Below, one piece after another: positions 52,976-61,655 of a DNA stretch of 64,000 nt (the stretch's first letter is position 1; every line of letters starts with the position of its first letter). The stretch is from NCBI GenBank assembly GCA_016892645.1, contig JAFEMX010000007.1, positions 62,001 to 126,000 of the forward strand, read 5' to 3'. This DNA is from Micrococcaceae bacterium RIT 802 (GTDB lineage Bacteria > Actinomycetota > Actinomycetes > Actinomycetales > Micrococcaceae). Under the pieces are notes generated by a model. The model did not search any database, was not told the DNA's origin, and saw only the letters and a list, made by a program, of their open reading frames with translations. The position numbers were made by a program, and so were the translations under genes.

Positions 52976-54874
52976 ATGAAGCAGACTGACAAACACGGTC
53001 AGGACCTCGTCAGCGAGTTGCATTCCGCCCGCCGACGACGACCCAGAAAGCATCACTTGGCGGGAACCGACTACTGGGTTTTCGGAATCGCAGGAATCCT
53101 GACGCTGGCCTTCATTGCGTGGGGATTCGCATCCCCCGCCGGGTTGGGGAACGTCGCGGGTACTGCCCTGGACTGGGTCATCACGAATACCGGCTGGATC
53201 TTCGTGATCGCGGCCACCGTCTTCACCATCTTCGTGCTCGTCGTGGCCATGAAGAACTTCGGGCGCATCCCGTTGGGCAAAGATGGGGAGAAGCCCAAAT
53301 TCAGCACCGTCTCGTGGATCTCCATGATGTTTGCCACCGGCATGGGCATCGGCCTGGTTTTCTACGGCGTCGGTGAGCCGTTGTTCTTCTACATGTCCCC
53401 TCCCCCGGGAACTGTCGACGGGCAAAGTTCAGCTGCAGTGGGAACGGCACTGGGAACGACGCTTTTCCATTGGACGCTCTTTCCCTGGGCCATGTATGCC
53501 ATCGTCGGCCTGGGAATGGCCTACGGAAGCTACCGCCTGGGGCGTCCACAGCTGTTCTCTGCCATGTTCACCCCGATCTTCGGCGAACGCGCAGTCAACG
53601 GTTGGGGCGGCAAGGTCATCAACATCCTGGCGATCCTGGCGACGCTTTTCGGATCAGCCTGCTCCTTGGGTCTTGGCGCCCTGCAGATCGGTGGAGGGAT
53701 CCAGTCCGCCGGGATCCTGCCGAGCGTCGGTTCGGGCGTGCTGGTGCTGATCATCGCGATCTTGACCGCGATGTTCGTTGCCTCGGCGGTTTCCGGAATC
53801 GAACGTGGAATACAGTGGCTCTCGAACATCAACATGGTCCTGGCCGTGCTCCTGGCCCTGGTCGTGTTCATCGGCGGCCCCACCTTGTTCATCCTGAACG
53901 TGATTCCGAATGCAGTTGGTTCGTTCATCAGCGACCTGCCGGAGATGGCCTCGCGGACCGCCGCTTCCGGCGACGAGTCCATGGCCTCCTGGTTGTCCTC
54001 GTGGACCATCTTCTACTGGGCGTGGTGGGTGTCCTGGACGCCGTTTGTCGGCCTCTTTATCGCACGGATCTCTCGTGGCCGCAGCATCCGCCAGTTCGTC
54101 ACCGGGGTCTTGCTGGTCCCGTCAATTGTGACGCTGATTTGGTTTGCGATCTTCGGTGGCGGGGCGATCGGTCTGCAGGAACGTGCAGAACGCTCCGGGA
54201 ACATGGGACAAGCCGTGGCACACATGGTGGACGGAGCGCCGGACATCAATTTCAACTCGGTGCTGTTCGACCTGCTCAACAGCCTCCCCTTCCCTGGCTG
54301 GTTCGCGGCCGCACTCTCGGTGCTGACTGTGGTGCTGATCGCAATATTCTTCGTCACAGGGGCCGATTCGGCTTCCATCGTGATGGGTGCCCTGAGCGAA
54401 CGTGGTGCCGAAGAACCGTCCAAGAGGTCGGTGATTTTCTGGGGTACTTCGGTTGGCGCAGTCGCCGCGGTCATGTTGCTCGCCGGAGGAGACCACCCCG
54501 CAGCTGCCCTGAACGGGTTGAAGAACATCACGATTGTTTCGGCGCTGCCATTCGTGATCGTCATGCTGCTGCTGTGCGTGGCGATCTGGAAGGACCTGAA
54601 TAGGGATCCACTGGTACTACGCGGCAGGGTCGCACTCGAAGTCCTCGAACAAGCGGTTGACGATGGAATAGACCGTCACGCCGGAGAGCACTTCAGCCTG
54701 ATGACCACCGAGAATTCGGTTGTCGCGGTCGACGATCCGCTCTCGAGCGGGGAAGCGGGGAGGGCCTTGAGGGACGTGGATGGCGAAGAATCGACGGATT
54801 CGGGCACGGCGACCGGTGCGTCGGGCGCGATCGATCCCGATGGCAGCCTGGAGACCGAAGGAGCGAGCACCTGA
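52976..54874 (+). CDS. BCCT family betaine/choline/carnitine transporter
   Basis: A 632-aa secondary transporter of the BCCT family with 12 predicted helices. The aromatic substrate motif is WTIFYWAWWVSWTPFVGLFI. Other family parts are WISMMFATGMGIGLVFYGVG, FHWTLFPWAMYAIVGLGMAY and FFVTGADSASIVMGALSERG. The C-terminal tail (about 100 residues after the last helix) is long and acidic, like osmosensing members such as BetP, though its charge pattern differs from the basic BetP tail. It should feed betaine to the adjacent gbcAB/oxidase pathway. ATG 52976 follows GGAGG at good spacing. Confidence 0.92.
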   Translation: MKQTDKHGQDLVSELHSARRRRPRKHHLAGTDYWVFGIAGILTLAFIAWGFASPAGLGNVAGTALDWVITNTGWIFVIAATVFTIFVLVVAMKNFGRIPLGKDGEKPKFSTVSWISMMFATGMGIGLVFYGVGEPLFFYMSPPPGTVDGQSSAAVGTALGTTLFHWTLFPWAMYAIVGLGMAYGSYRLGRPQLFSAMFTPIFGERAVNGWGGKVINILAILATLFGSACSLGLGALQIGGGIQSAGILPSVGSGVLVLIIAILTAMFVASAVSGIERGIQWLSNINMVLAVLLALVVFIGGPTLFILNVIPNAVGSFISDLPEMASRTAASGDESMASWLSSWTIFYWAWWVSWTPFVGLFIARISRGRSIRQFVTGVLLVPSIVTLIWFAIFGGGAIGLQERAERSGNMGQAVAHMVDGAPDINFNSVLFDLLNSLPFPGWFAAALSVLTVVLIAIFFVTGADSASIVMGALSERGAEEPSKRSVIFWGTSVGAVAAVMLLAGGDHPAAALNGLKNITIVSALPFVIVMLLLCVAIWKDLNRDPLVLRGRVALEVLEQAVDDGIDRHAGEHFSLMTTENSVVAVDDPLSSGEAGRALRDVDGEESTDSGTATGASGAIDPDGSLETEGAST

Positions 54875-55169
54875 GGTCGGGGACAGCGGGTTGATCCGGT
54901 CCCGGGTGCGCTGGCAGACCTCGGGCGCACCCTGGTCGTCGTAGCCCGCGGGAGCCGTCGGATTCCTGCCGGGCCGATCGCCAGCCTGCCGGCCAGATTG
55001 CCCCCGGGTTGCTGCGCGCGGGCTGCACGGTCATCTGCTGCCGGGTCTTGCTGAGGCGGTTCGCCGCCTCGGCGACCCGGGAACGCCCACACGGGATCCG
55101 GCACCTCCTTGCGCGTCCGACGCGGATGTCCTTGACGGCCAGCTTCGGGTTCCTTTCGGAGCCCGGGTG
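54875..55169. other. Intergenic region with a TTCG-capped hairpin, 295 nt
   Basis: No gene is recognised. GAGGCGG (55053-55059), TTCG, CCGCCTC (55064-55070) form a perfect 7-bp hairpin with a stable tetraloop, a possible terminator between the convergent BCCT and cupin genes. It lies about 100 nt from the cupin stop and lacks a T-run. Confidence 0.45.
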
Positions 55170-55586
55170 TCAGGACTCCCCTGCCTCCCGCCGCGCCGCC
55201 CGCGCCCGCTCGATGCTTCCGAACCCCGTGGTGTCCATGGTCGCGGGCGGACCCCAGACGGTGATCAGGCGCAGCGGTTCGTCCCCGTCGTTGGCGAGGT
55301 CGTGGTCCGCACCGGCGGGCGCCAGCGCCGAGTCGCCGGGCCCCAACCGGATCTCCCGGCCGTCCAGGTGCATCAGCGCGTGGCCGCTGAGCACCTGGTA
55401 GAACTCCTGCAGCGGCTGGTCGCCCTCGTGGCGGTGCATGCCCTCGGTGCCCCCGACCGGCAGCTCCCAGGTCTGGATGTTCACCGCCATGCCCAGCTGG
55501 TCCACGAAGTGGTGCTGGATGCGGAGGGGGGCAGCGCCGTCGTGCATGGTGTAGTCGAAGGTGGAGTGGCCTGCGGGTTCCTTCAC
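55170..55586 (-). CDS. Cupin-domain protein
   Basis: A 138-aa single-domain cupin. The first metal motif is EGMHRHEGDQPLQEFYQVLSG (two His, one Glu), cut here to its visible core MHRHEGDQPLQEFYQ. The second motif is APAGADHDLANDGDEPLRL with the His. Metal-dependent binding or isomerase/dioxygenase activity is typical, but the substrate is unknown. It is the last gene of the leftward creatinine cluster, 42 nt after the MHS transporter stop, and is probably co-transcribed. An extra N-terminal strand (FDYTMHDGAAPLRIQHHFVD) precedes the cupin core. Confidence 0.85.
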   Translation of the reverse strand: MKEPAGHSTFDYTMHDGAAPLRIQHHFVDQLGMAVNIQTWELPVGGTEGMHRHEGDQPLQEFYQVLSGHALMHLDGREIRLGPGDSALAPAGADHDLANDGDEPLRLITVWGPPATMDTTGFGSIERARAARREAGES

Positions 55587-55628
55587 GGTCGGTTCCTTTC
55601 GCCGTCGAGGGGTGCGGGCGGTGCCGGG

Positions 55629-57026
55629 TCAGGCCAGCGGCTGCCTGCTCGTCTCCCGGGCGAACAGGACGGCGACGAGGGCGATGACGGCCGCCCCCAT
55701 CAGGTACCAGCCCGGGGCCAGCGGCGAGCCCGAGGTGGCAATGAGGAAGGTGGCGACGAAGGGAGCGGTGCCACCGAACAGCGCGTTGGAGACGTTGAAG
55801 CTGACCGCGAACCCGGTGTACCTGACGCGGGTCGGGAACATCTCGGCCAGGAAGCTCGGCAGCGTCCCGTCGTTGAGCGTGAGCATGGCACCGAGCAGGA
55901 TCTGCACCAGGACGATGACCAGGAAGTTCCCGGTGTCCAGCAGCATGAAGGCCGGAACGGTGAGCACGACGAAGAGGATGGAGGCGGTCAGCAGGATCGT
56001 CTTGCGCCCGAGCCGGTCCGAGAGCATGCCGGTGACGAAGATGAACCCGATGTAGGTCAGCAGGGCGACGGTGGTCGCCAGATAGGCCGCCGACTCGTCC
56101 AGCTGCAGCTCCGTGGACAGGTAGGTGGGCATGTAGCTGAGCAGGATGTAGAAGCCGACGGCGTTGAGCAGGACCGCGCCGATGGCCTGGATGAGCTGGC
56201 GCCAGTGGTCGCGGAAGAGGTCCTTGACCGGGGTCGCCTCCGTCGTGTCCTCGGCCTCCAGGGCACGGAAGGCCGGTGAGTCCTCGAGCCGGGTGCGGAT
56301 GTAGCGGCCGATCAGGCCCATCGGGGCCGCCAGCAGGAACGGCAGGCGCCAGCCCCAGTCGTGCATCTGGTTGGTGTCGAGGAGGCCGGTCAAGAGGGCG
56401 GCGAGCAGGGATCCGAGCAGCAGGCCGCTGGCCGTGCTGGCGGGGACCACCGCCCCGTAGAGGCCGCGGCGCTTCGGTGGGGCGTACTCGACCAGGAAGG
56501 CGGCGGCGCCGGCATATTCCCCCGAGGCGGAGAAGCCCTGGATGACGCGGATGACCAGCAGCAGGATCGGGGCGCCGATCCCGATGGTGGCGTAGCCGGG
56601 GATCAACGCGATGCAGAACGTGGCGGCGGACATGATGAGGATGGACCAGGACAGGGCGGTGCGCCGGCCGATCTTGTCGCCCAAGTGGCCCCAGACGAAA
56701 CCACCGAGCGGGCGGACGAAGAAGGAGACGGCGAAGAGCCCGAAGGTCATCAACAACCCGGTCTGCTGGTCCGACTCGGGGAAGAAGACAGCGGTGATGG
56801 TGACGGCTAGATAGCCGTAGACCGCGTAGTCGAACCATTCGACGAAGTTGCCGATGAAGCTGGCCGCGACGACCTTGTTGCGGGTCTTGCGGATGGCGGC
56901 CGGCGTGTCCTCCCCCGGCCCGCCGCTGAAGCTGACCTTCGGCTGCGCGCCGTGGCCGGACGGAGGTTCGGCGGCCGGTGATGCCGGGGCGGTTCCCCGG
57001 GCCGTGGGTGCATTGTTCTCGTGCAT
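55629..57026 (-). CDS. MHS family (ProP/ShiA-like) MFS transporter
   Basis: A 465-aa metabolite:proton symporter of the MHS group, 12 helices. Diagnostic segments are VVAASFIGNFVEWFDYAVYG, GGFVWGHLGDKIGRRTALSW (MFS motif A) and GFSASGEYAGAAAFLVEYAP. Its place in the creatinine cluster suggests uptake of creatinine, creatine or a related N-methyl compound. ATG 57026 is chosen because the upstream in-frame codons are Arg/Pro-rich and non-coding in character. It starts 61 nt after the deaminase gene in the same orientation. Confidence 0.9.
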   Translation of the reverse strand: MHENNAPTARGTAPASPAAEPPSGHGAQPKVSFSGGPGEDTPAAIRKTRNKVVAASFIGNFVEWFDYAVYGYLAVTITAVFFPESDQQTGLLMTFGLFAVSFFVRPLGGFVWGHLGDKIGRRTALSWSILIMSAATFCIALIPGYATIGIGAPILLLVIRVIQGFSASGEYAGAAAFLVEYAPPKRRGLYGAVVPASTASGLLLGSLLAALLTGLLDTNQMHDWGWRLPFLLAAPMGLIGRYIRTRLEDSPAFRALEAEDTTEATPVKDLFRDHWRQLIQAIGAVLLNAVGFYILLSYMPTYLSTELQLDESAAYLATTVALLTYIGFIFVTGMLSDRLGRKTILLTASILFVVLTVPAFMLLDTGNFLVIVLVQILLGAMLTLNDGTLPSFLAEMFPTRVRYTGFAVSFNVSNALFGGTAPFVATFLIATSGSPLAPGWYLMGAAVIALVAVLFARETSRQPLA

Positions 57027-57087
57027 GATGGACCACCAAATCGGAGTCGATGTCGGGGGCGGGACCGGTGGTGCCTGGTGGTGCCGC

Positions 57088-57561
57088 CTAGGATTTCTGG
57101 TCGTCGGGGACGCCGATGTCCTCGTTCCAGAGTTCGGGATGGCTGGCGGTGAAGCCGGCCATGAGTTCCGTGGCCTGCGGGTCATCGAGGATGGTCACCT
57201 CGACGCCGCGGTCGCGGAGCAGTTGCAGCCCGCCGGTGAAGTTCACGGCTTCGCCGACGACCACGCGCGGGATACCGAAGAGCAGTACCGCCCCGGTGCA
57301 CAAGTCACACGGGGCCAGGGTCGTGTAGAGCGTGGCGTCCCGATAGTCGGTGATCCGGCCGGCGTTGCGCAGGCAGGTGATCTCGGCATGCGCCGTCGGG
57401 TCGCAGTCCTGCACGCGGCGGTTCGATCCGGTGGCCACGAGTTCGCCGTCGATGACCAGCGCGGAGCCGATCGGGACCCCGCCCGCGCGCAGGGAGGCCT
57501 CGGCCACGGCGAGCGCCGCGGCATAGTGCGGGTCCCCGGCACCGCCGTCGTGCGTGCTCAT
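57088..57561 (-). CDS. Yeast-type (FCY1-like) cytosine/creatinine deaminase
   Basis: A 157-aa zinc deaminase of the cytidine-deaminase-like fold. Zinc ligands are in AHAEITCLRNAGR and LAPCDLCTGAVLLFGIPRVV. The overall pattern, including GGVPIGSALVIDG, DATLYTTLAPCD and the C-terminal NEDIG, closely follows yeast cytosine deaminase Fcy1 rather than the bacterial amidohydrolase CodA. The ATG overlaps the stop of the creatininase gene by 4 nt, so it is co-translated with it. Cytosine deaminase is the default call, but deamination of creatinine to 1-methylhydantoin is a plausible local role. Confidence 0.85.
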   Translation of the reverse strand: MSTHDGGAGDPHYAAALAVAEASLRAGGVPIGSALVIDGELVATGSNRRVQDCDPTAHAEITCLRNAGRITDYRDATLYTTLAPCDLCTGAVLLFGIPRVVVGEAVNFTGGLQLLRDRGVEVTILDDPQATELMAGFTASHPELWNEDIGVPDDQKS

Positions 57562-58361
57562 CGCGTGCCCGCCGGGGCCGGCACCGCGAGCCCAAGCTCT
57601 GCGGTGAGCGCGGGCACCATGGCCTCGCGAACGGCGTCGAGCAGGATCCTGCCCTTCTCCGCGGTGGCGGCACCCGCCGGGGACAGGCAGCCCGACGGCG
57701 GGGTGCGATCGGCCTTGACCGGGAGCACGTCGTAGGGCGGCAGGACGGCCGGCGGGTCATCGGAGGCCGCGGCCATGTCCACGAGGTGCGGGTGCAGGTG
57801 GAGCATCAGCGAGGTCTCCAGCACTCCCCCGTGTTCCACGTCCCAGCCCGGGAAGCCCTCGGGGTACAGCGCCTCGATGGTCGGCTCGTCGACGAAGTCC
57901 CAGTAGGACAGCAGCATGACGGTGGGGACGGCCGCACCGGCGCGTTCGAGGTCGCGCAGGGCCAGGTCGACGCCCTCGTAGAGGAACTGGTAGTTCTCGA
58001 AGTGCCCGTTGAGGAACACCAGTCGGCTGACCCCGTGCCGGGCGAACTCGTGGACCAGTGTGCGGGCGATCTCGATCAGCGTGCCGCCGTCGAGGCTGGT
58101 GGTGCCGGCCAGGTGGTTGCCGCCGCCGGAGCGCTGCTGGGACTTGTACCCGTAGGTGATCGGCGGGGCGACGATGCCGCGGACCTGTCCGGCCACCTCG
58201 CCGGAGACGGCCCTGGAGAGCAGCACGTCGACGTTCAGCGGCAGGTGGGGGCCGTGCTGTTCGATGGAGCCGACCGGGATGATCACCGGGCGATGCCCGC
58301 CGGCGATGGCTTCTCGGTAGCTGAAGGCGTCCAGCTCTTCCATGTAAACGCTCGTGCGCAA
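57558..58361 (-). CDS. crnA: Creatininase (creatinine amidohydrolase)
   Basis: A 267-aa metal-dependent hydrolase interconverting creatinine and creatine. Residues known in the Pseudomonas enzyme are conserved: Glu and His in VGSIEQHGPHL, Asp in NVDVLLSRAV, His and Glu in NGHFENYQF, and the Trp residues in LLSYWDFVDE and FPGWDVEHGG. Length and order match the family from end to end. The TTG at 58361 is taken as start because GGAGGA lies 4 nt upstream and the N-terminus RTSVYMEELDAF then aligns with homologs; an ATG 18 nt downstream would trim it. It is downstream of the creatinase gene, separated by two hairpins. Confidence 0.92.
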   Translation of the reverse strand: MRTSVYMEELDAFSYREAIAGGHRPVIIPVGSIEQHGPHLPLNVDVLLSRAVSGEVAGQVRGIVAPPITYGYKSQQRSGGGNHLAGTTSLDGGTLIEIARTLVHEFARHGVSRLVFLNGHFENYQFLYEGVDLALRDLERAGAAVPTVMLLSYWDFVDEPTIEALYPEGFPGWDVEHGGVLETSLMLHLHPHLVDMAAASDDPPAVLPPYDVLPVKADRTPPSGCLSPAGAATAEKGRILLDAVREAMVPALTAELGLAVPAPAGTR

Positions 58362-58393
58362 GGGGTCCTCCGGGGAATGCAGGAAAGGTGGGG

Positions 58394-58465
58394 CGCCCCC
58401 GCCCGGCCGTTCGTTCCGGTCGGGGGCGGTTCCGGGACGGGGCGGCACCCTGATGGTGCCGCCCC
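58394..58465 (-). terminator. Two consecutive hairpins between creatinase and creatininase genes
   Basis: In transcript order the first is GGGGCGGCACC (58439-58449) / GGTGCCGCCCC (58455-58465), a perfect 11-bp stem with a 5-nt loop. The second is CGCCCCCG (58394-58401) / CGGGGGCG (58421-58428) with an inner CCGG pair. The first begins 13 nt after the creatinase stop. No T-runs follow, so partial termination or mRNA stabilisation is as likely as full termination. Confidence 0.7.
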
Positions 58466-58477
58466 GTGGACCGACGC

Positions 58478-59731
58478 CTAGGCGTCGATGATGTTGTTCT
58501 CGGGGCCGAACCCTAACTTGGTGATGTTCTCCGCACCATTTTCGCCGACGACGAGGATGTCGTGTTCGCGGTAGCCGCCGGCACCGGGCTCGCCGTCCAT
58601 GACGGTGATCATCGGCTCCATCGAGACGACCATGCCCGGCTCCAGCACCGTGTCGATGTCCTCGCGCAGCTCCAGGCCGGCTTCGCGGCCGTAGTAGTGC
58701 GACAGGACGCCGAAGGAGTGCCCGTAGCCGAACGTGCGGTTGGCCAGCAGGCCGCGGTCGACGAAGATCTCGTTGAGCTCGGCGGCGATGTCCTTGCAGA
58801 CCGCCCCGGGCTTGATGAGTTCCAGGCCGCGGCGGTGGACCTCGACGTTGACGTTCCACAGCTCGAGGCTGCGCTCGTCGGGCTGTCCCAGGAACAGGGT
58901 GCGCTCCAGCGCGGTGTAGTAGCCGGAGGTCATCGGGAAGCAGTTCAGCGACAGGATGTCCCCACGCTGCAGCTTGCGGGTGGTGGCCCAGTTGTGGGCG
59001 CCATCGGTGTTGATGCCCGACTGGAACCACACCCAGGTGTCGCGCACCTCCTGGTCCGGGAAGGTCCGGGCGATCTCGTGGACCATGGCCTCGGTGCCGA
59101 TCAGGGCGACCTCGTATTCGGAGATGCCCTCGCGGATGGCGGCCTTGATGGCCTCGCCGCCGAGGTCGCCGATGCGGGCGCCGTGCTTGATGACCTCGAT
59201 CTCCTCGGCCGACTTGATCATGCGCTGGCGCATGGCGTCCTGGGAGACGTCGAGCAGCTCGGCGCCCTCGAACGCCGCCTGGATGCGCTGGCGCGTCGCC
59301 AGCGGCAGGAAGTCGTCCTCGACGCCGATGCGACGCGGGCTGACACCGGCCCGCTTCACGGCCTCCTGGAGGCCGAAGTAGAAGTTGTCGCGCTTCCAGT
59401 CGGTGTAGACGATGTTGTCGCCGTAGCTGGTGCGCCACGGCATGCCGGCATCGATGTTGGCCGTGACCGTGATCGATTCGTTCTGGGTCACGACGAGGGC
59501 GTAGTTGCGGCCGAACGTCGTGAAGAGGAAGTCCGAGTAGTACTTGATGCCGTGGTAGCTGTTCAGGATCACGGCGTCCAGGTTCTTCGCGGCCATGATC
59601 CGGCGTAGGCCGGACAGGCGGCGCTCGAACTCGCTGTCCGAGAACGTCAGCGGCTGCTTCTGGCCATTGTGCAGGGTCTTCAAACGCTCCAGCTCGGATA
59701 CGTTGCCCGGTGCGGCTGCTGAAACACTCAT
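58478..59731 (-). CDS. Creatinase (creatine amidinohydrolase)
   Basis: A 417-aa enzyme splitting creatine into sarcosine and urea, with the pita-bread fold shared with methionine aminopeptidase and prolidase. The N-terminal domain contains LNSYHGIKYYSDFLFTTFGR. The catalytic domain has the His of GAHNWATTRK, FPMTSGYYTALERTLFLG, GYGHSFGVLSHYYGREAG and SMEPMITVMDGEPGAGGYRE, typical of creatinases. The aminopeptidase metal ligands are not all present, as expected for this metal-free enzyme. ATG 59731 follows GAAGGAG at 7 nt. It sits between the NCS1 permease and creatininase genes. Confidence 0.93.
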   Translation of the reverse strand: MSVSAAAPGNVSELERLKTLHNGQKQPLTFSDSEFERRLSGLRRIMAAKNLDAVILNSYHGIKYYSDFLFTTFGRNYALVVTQNESITVTANIDAGMPWRTSYGDNIVYTDWKRDNFYFGLQEAVKRAGVSPRRIGVEDDFLPLATRQRIQAAFEGAELLDVSQDAMRQRMIKSAEEIEVIKHGARIGDLGGEAIKAAIREGISEYEVALIGTEAMVHEIARTFPDQEVRDTWVWFQSGINTDGAHNWATTRKLQRGDILSLNCFPMTSGYYTALERTLFLGQPDERSLELWNVNVEVHRRGLELIKPGAVCKDIAAELNEIFVDRGLLANRTFGYGHSFGVLSHYYGREAGLELREDIDTVLEPGMVVSMEPMITVMDGEPGAGGYREHDILVVGENGAENITKLGFGPENNIIDA

Positions 59732-59768
59732 GGTGGAACTCCTTCGTTGTAACTGTGTCTTTATTGGG

Positions 59769-59785
59769 ACAGGCCGTGGGCCTGT
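59769..59785 (-). terminator. Hairpin between permease and creatinase genes
   Basis: ACAGGCC (59769-59775) and GGCCTGT (59779-59785) pair perfectly around a 3-nt loop, 16 nt beyond the permease stop. There is no T-run on the minus-strand transcript, so it is probably an attenuator or a processing/stability element. Confidence 0.45.
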
Positions 59786-59801
59786 GGTCTGTTGGGCCGG
59801 C

Positions 59802-61475
59802 TCAGTTGCTGCCGGCGAGGGTTGCCTTGTCGCCGGCGGCCGGCGGTGCTGGCTGGGTCGGTGTCGCCGGGCGGGCCCGGCCACTCTCCGCCGAGGGGGC
59901 AGATGCTCGGTCGCGGTCGCAGATCGGGGTGCCGTTGGCGGCAGATTCGAGTTCGTGGTCATCCAGGGCGATCTCGGCGCTGCCGAAGTCCTCGACGAAG
60001 AGCTCGTCCGACTCGGTCTTAGCCAGGCCTAGCGGGACTCCTGCGGCGATGCGGCTCTTGAACCGCGGGTAGCCGAGGGCGAAGTACAGGCCGGCGGAGG
60101 TGACGCTGCCGGCGAGCCAGGAGAAGTCCACTCCCCCGACCGCGCGGCCCAGCGGGCCCTGCAGGATCGGCGTCGAACCGTACATGCACATCCATGTCAT
60201 CAGGATGCCGCCACCGAAGGCGATGAATGCCGAGGGGTTGAAGGCCTTGAGTCGGGTGCGGTCCGGCGTGGGGAAGAGGTAGGAGAAGTCCCGGTGCTTG
60301 CGTTCGAATACGTAGTAGTGGACCGCCATGATCCCGCCCCACGTGCCGACCCAGGCAGCGATGGTGCCGATGAAGCTGTGCAGGACCTCGGCGAAGTCGT
60401 GGGCGAAGAGGAAGGCGATGACCGCGGCCATGGACAGGATGCCGACGAGGATCGAGAGCTTCTTGCGCGAGACGTTGATGTCCAGGGCCTGGGTGGCGAC
60501 GCCGAAGGTGTACATGTTGATGATGTTGGTGGCAATCGGACCGTGGATGACTAGGGCGATGACCGGGATGGCGAAGACGCCGAAGCTCTCGACGATGAGC
60601 TGGCCGGGATCGGCGGTGCCGTTCTTGGTCGCCAGACTGGCGCCGAGGACGCCAAGCCAGACCACGGGGAGGAACTGGCCCAGGACGCTGACGGTGTAGA
60701 GCTTGACCGGCTTGATCTTCTTGCTCACGAAGCGCGAGTAGTCGGGGGCGTAGGTGAACCAACCGATGCCCCAGCCGATGCCGATGGCCGTCATGATGGA
60801 GGACATCGCCGCGATGCGTGGCATGCCGGTGAGGACCTCGCCGACCGGCCCCTGGTAGCCCCAGTCGATGTCCAGCTGGGTCCAGGCGACGATGGACATG
60901 GCCACCAGGACAATGATCGTCGGGGGCATGGTGATGCGTTCGAACTTGGCGATGGCCTTGTAGCCGCGGTAGCAGATGGCCACCTGGATGGCCATGATCA
61001 CCGCTGCGGTGCCGATGCGCCAGCCGTAGTTGTGTGCGGTCGGGTCGACCCAGCCGATCATGCCGAACAGGGCCATGATCAGGTCCAGGATCACCCAGGT
61101 GTTGATGGCGGACCATCCGATGGCGATGACCGCCTGGATGGCTGCCGGCAGGTAGGCACCCCGCCGGCCGAAAGCGCCGCGGGCCAGGAGCATGCCGGTC
61201 GCCCCGGTGCGCTGGCCCAGCAGGACGAAGAAGCCGAAGCCCAGCATGCCGATGACGTTGCCGCCGATGAGGACGATGAGGGTGTCGCGCAGTCCGAGGC
61301 CCAGGTGGATGCCGAGTGCGCCGAGGATCCAGTTGATCGGGGCGACGTTCGCGCCGGCCCAGATCCAGAACTGGCCGGAAACCTTGGTGGTACGTGCCGA
61401 TTCGGGAACAGGCTGGAGCATGTCCTCGACTTCGTGTGTTGCGTTTTCTGAGCTTGAGGCCGTTTGCTGGCTCAT
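59802..61475 (-). CDS. NCS1 family permease (CodB-like), probable creatinine/creatine transporter
   Basis: A 557-aa nucleobase:cation symporter-1 family carrier with about 12 helices. Family parts are FWIWAGANVAPINWILGALG, LLARGAFGRRGAYLPAAIQA, WFTYAPDYSRFVSKKIKPVK and YTFGVATQALDINVSRKKLS. The C-terminal 85 residues are hydrophilic and Pro/Ala-rich, longer than in CodB. As first gene of the creatinine operon it most likely imports creatinine or creatine. Cytosine is the alternative given the FCY1-like deaminase downstream. The ATG follows AAAAGAG; the 180-nt gap to the divergent PucR gene should hold the promoter. Confidence 0.9.
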   Translation of the reverse strand: MSQQTASSSENATHEVEDMLQPVPESARTTKVSGQFWIWAGANVAPINWILGALGIHLGLGLRDTLIVLIGGNVIGMLGFGFFVLLGQRTGATGMLLARGAFGRRGAYLPAAIQAVIAIGWSAINTWVILDLIMALFGMIGWVDPTAHNYGWRIGTAAVIMAIQVAICYRGYKAIAKFERITMPPTIIVLVAMSIVAWTQLDIDWGYQGPVGEVLTGMPRIAAMSSIMTAIGIGWGIGWFTYAPDYSRFVSKKIKPVKLYTVSVLGQFLPVVWLGVLGASLATKNGTADPGQLIVESFGVFAIPVIALVIHGPIATNIINMYTFGVATQALDINVSRKKLSILVGILSMAAVIAFLFAHDFAEVLHSFIGTIAAWVGTWGGIMAVHYYVFERKHRDFSYLFPTPDRTRLKAFNPSAFIAFGGGILMTWMCMYGSTPILQGPLGRAVGGVDFSWLAGSVTSAGLYFALGYPRFKSRIAAGVPLGLAKTESDELFVEDFGSAEIALDDHELESAANGTPICDRDRASAPSAESGRARPATPTQPAPPAAGDKATLAGSN

Positions 61476-61655
61476 GAATGGACTCTTTTCGCAAGGGTTC
61501 GGGAGGGGATTCCCGCTGGTTACGGCAGGACCGTCGGCGGACCTGCTGGAGACTCGCCTTCCACCTTACGAGTGATCGGGACCACAGCCTATATACTTTT
61601 TGCTTACCAGAAATACTTCTTGAGTGACATTTCGTCACCCAGCGAACGGAGCAGC

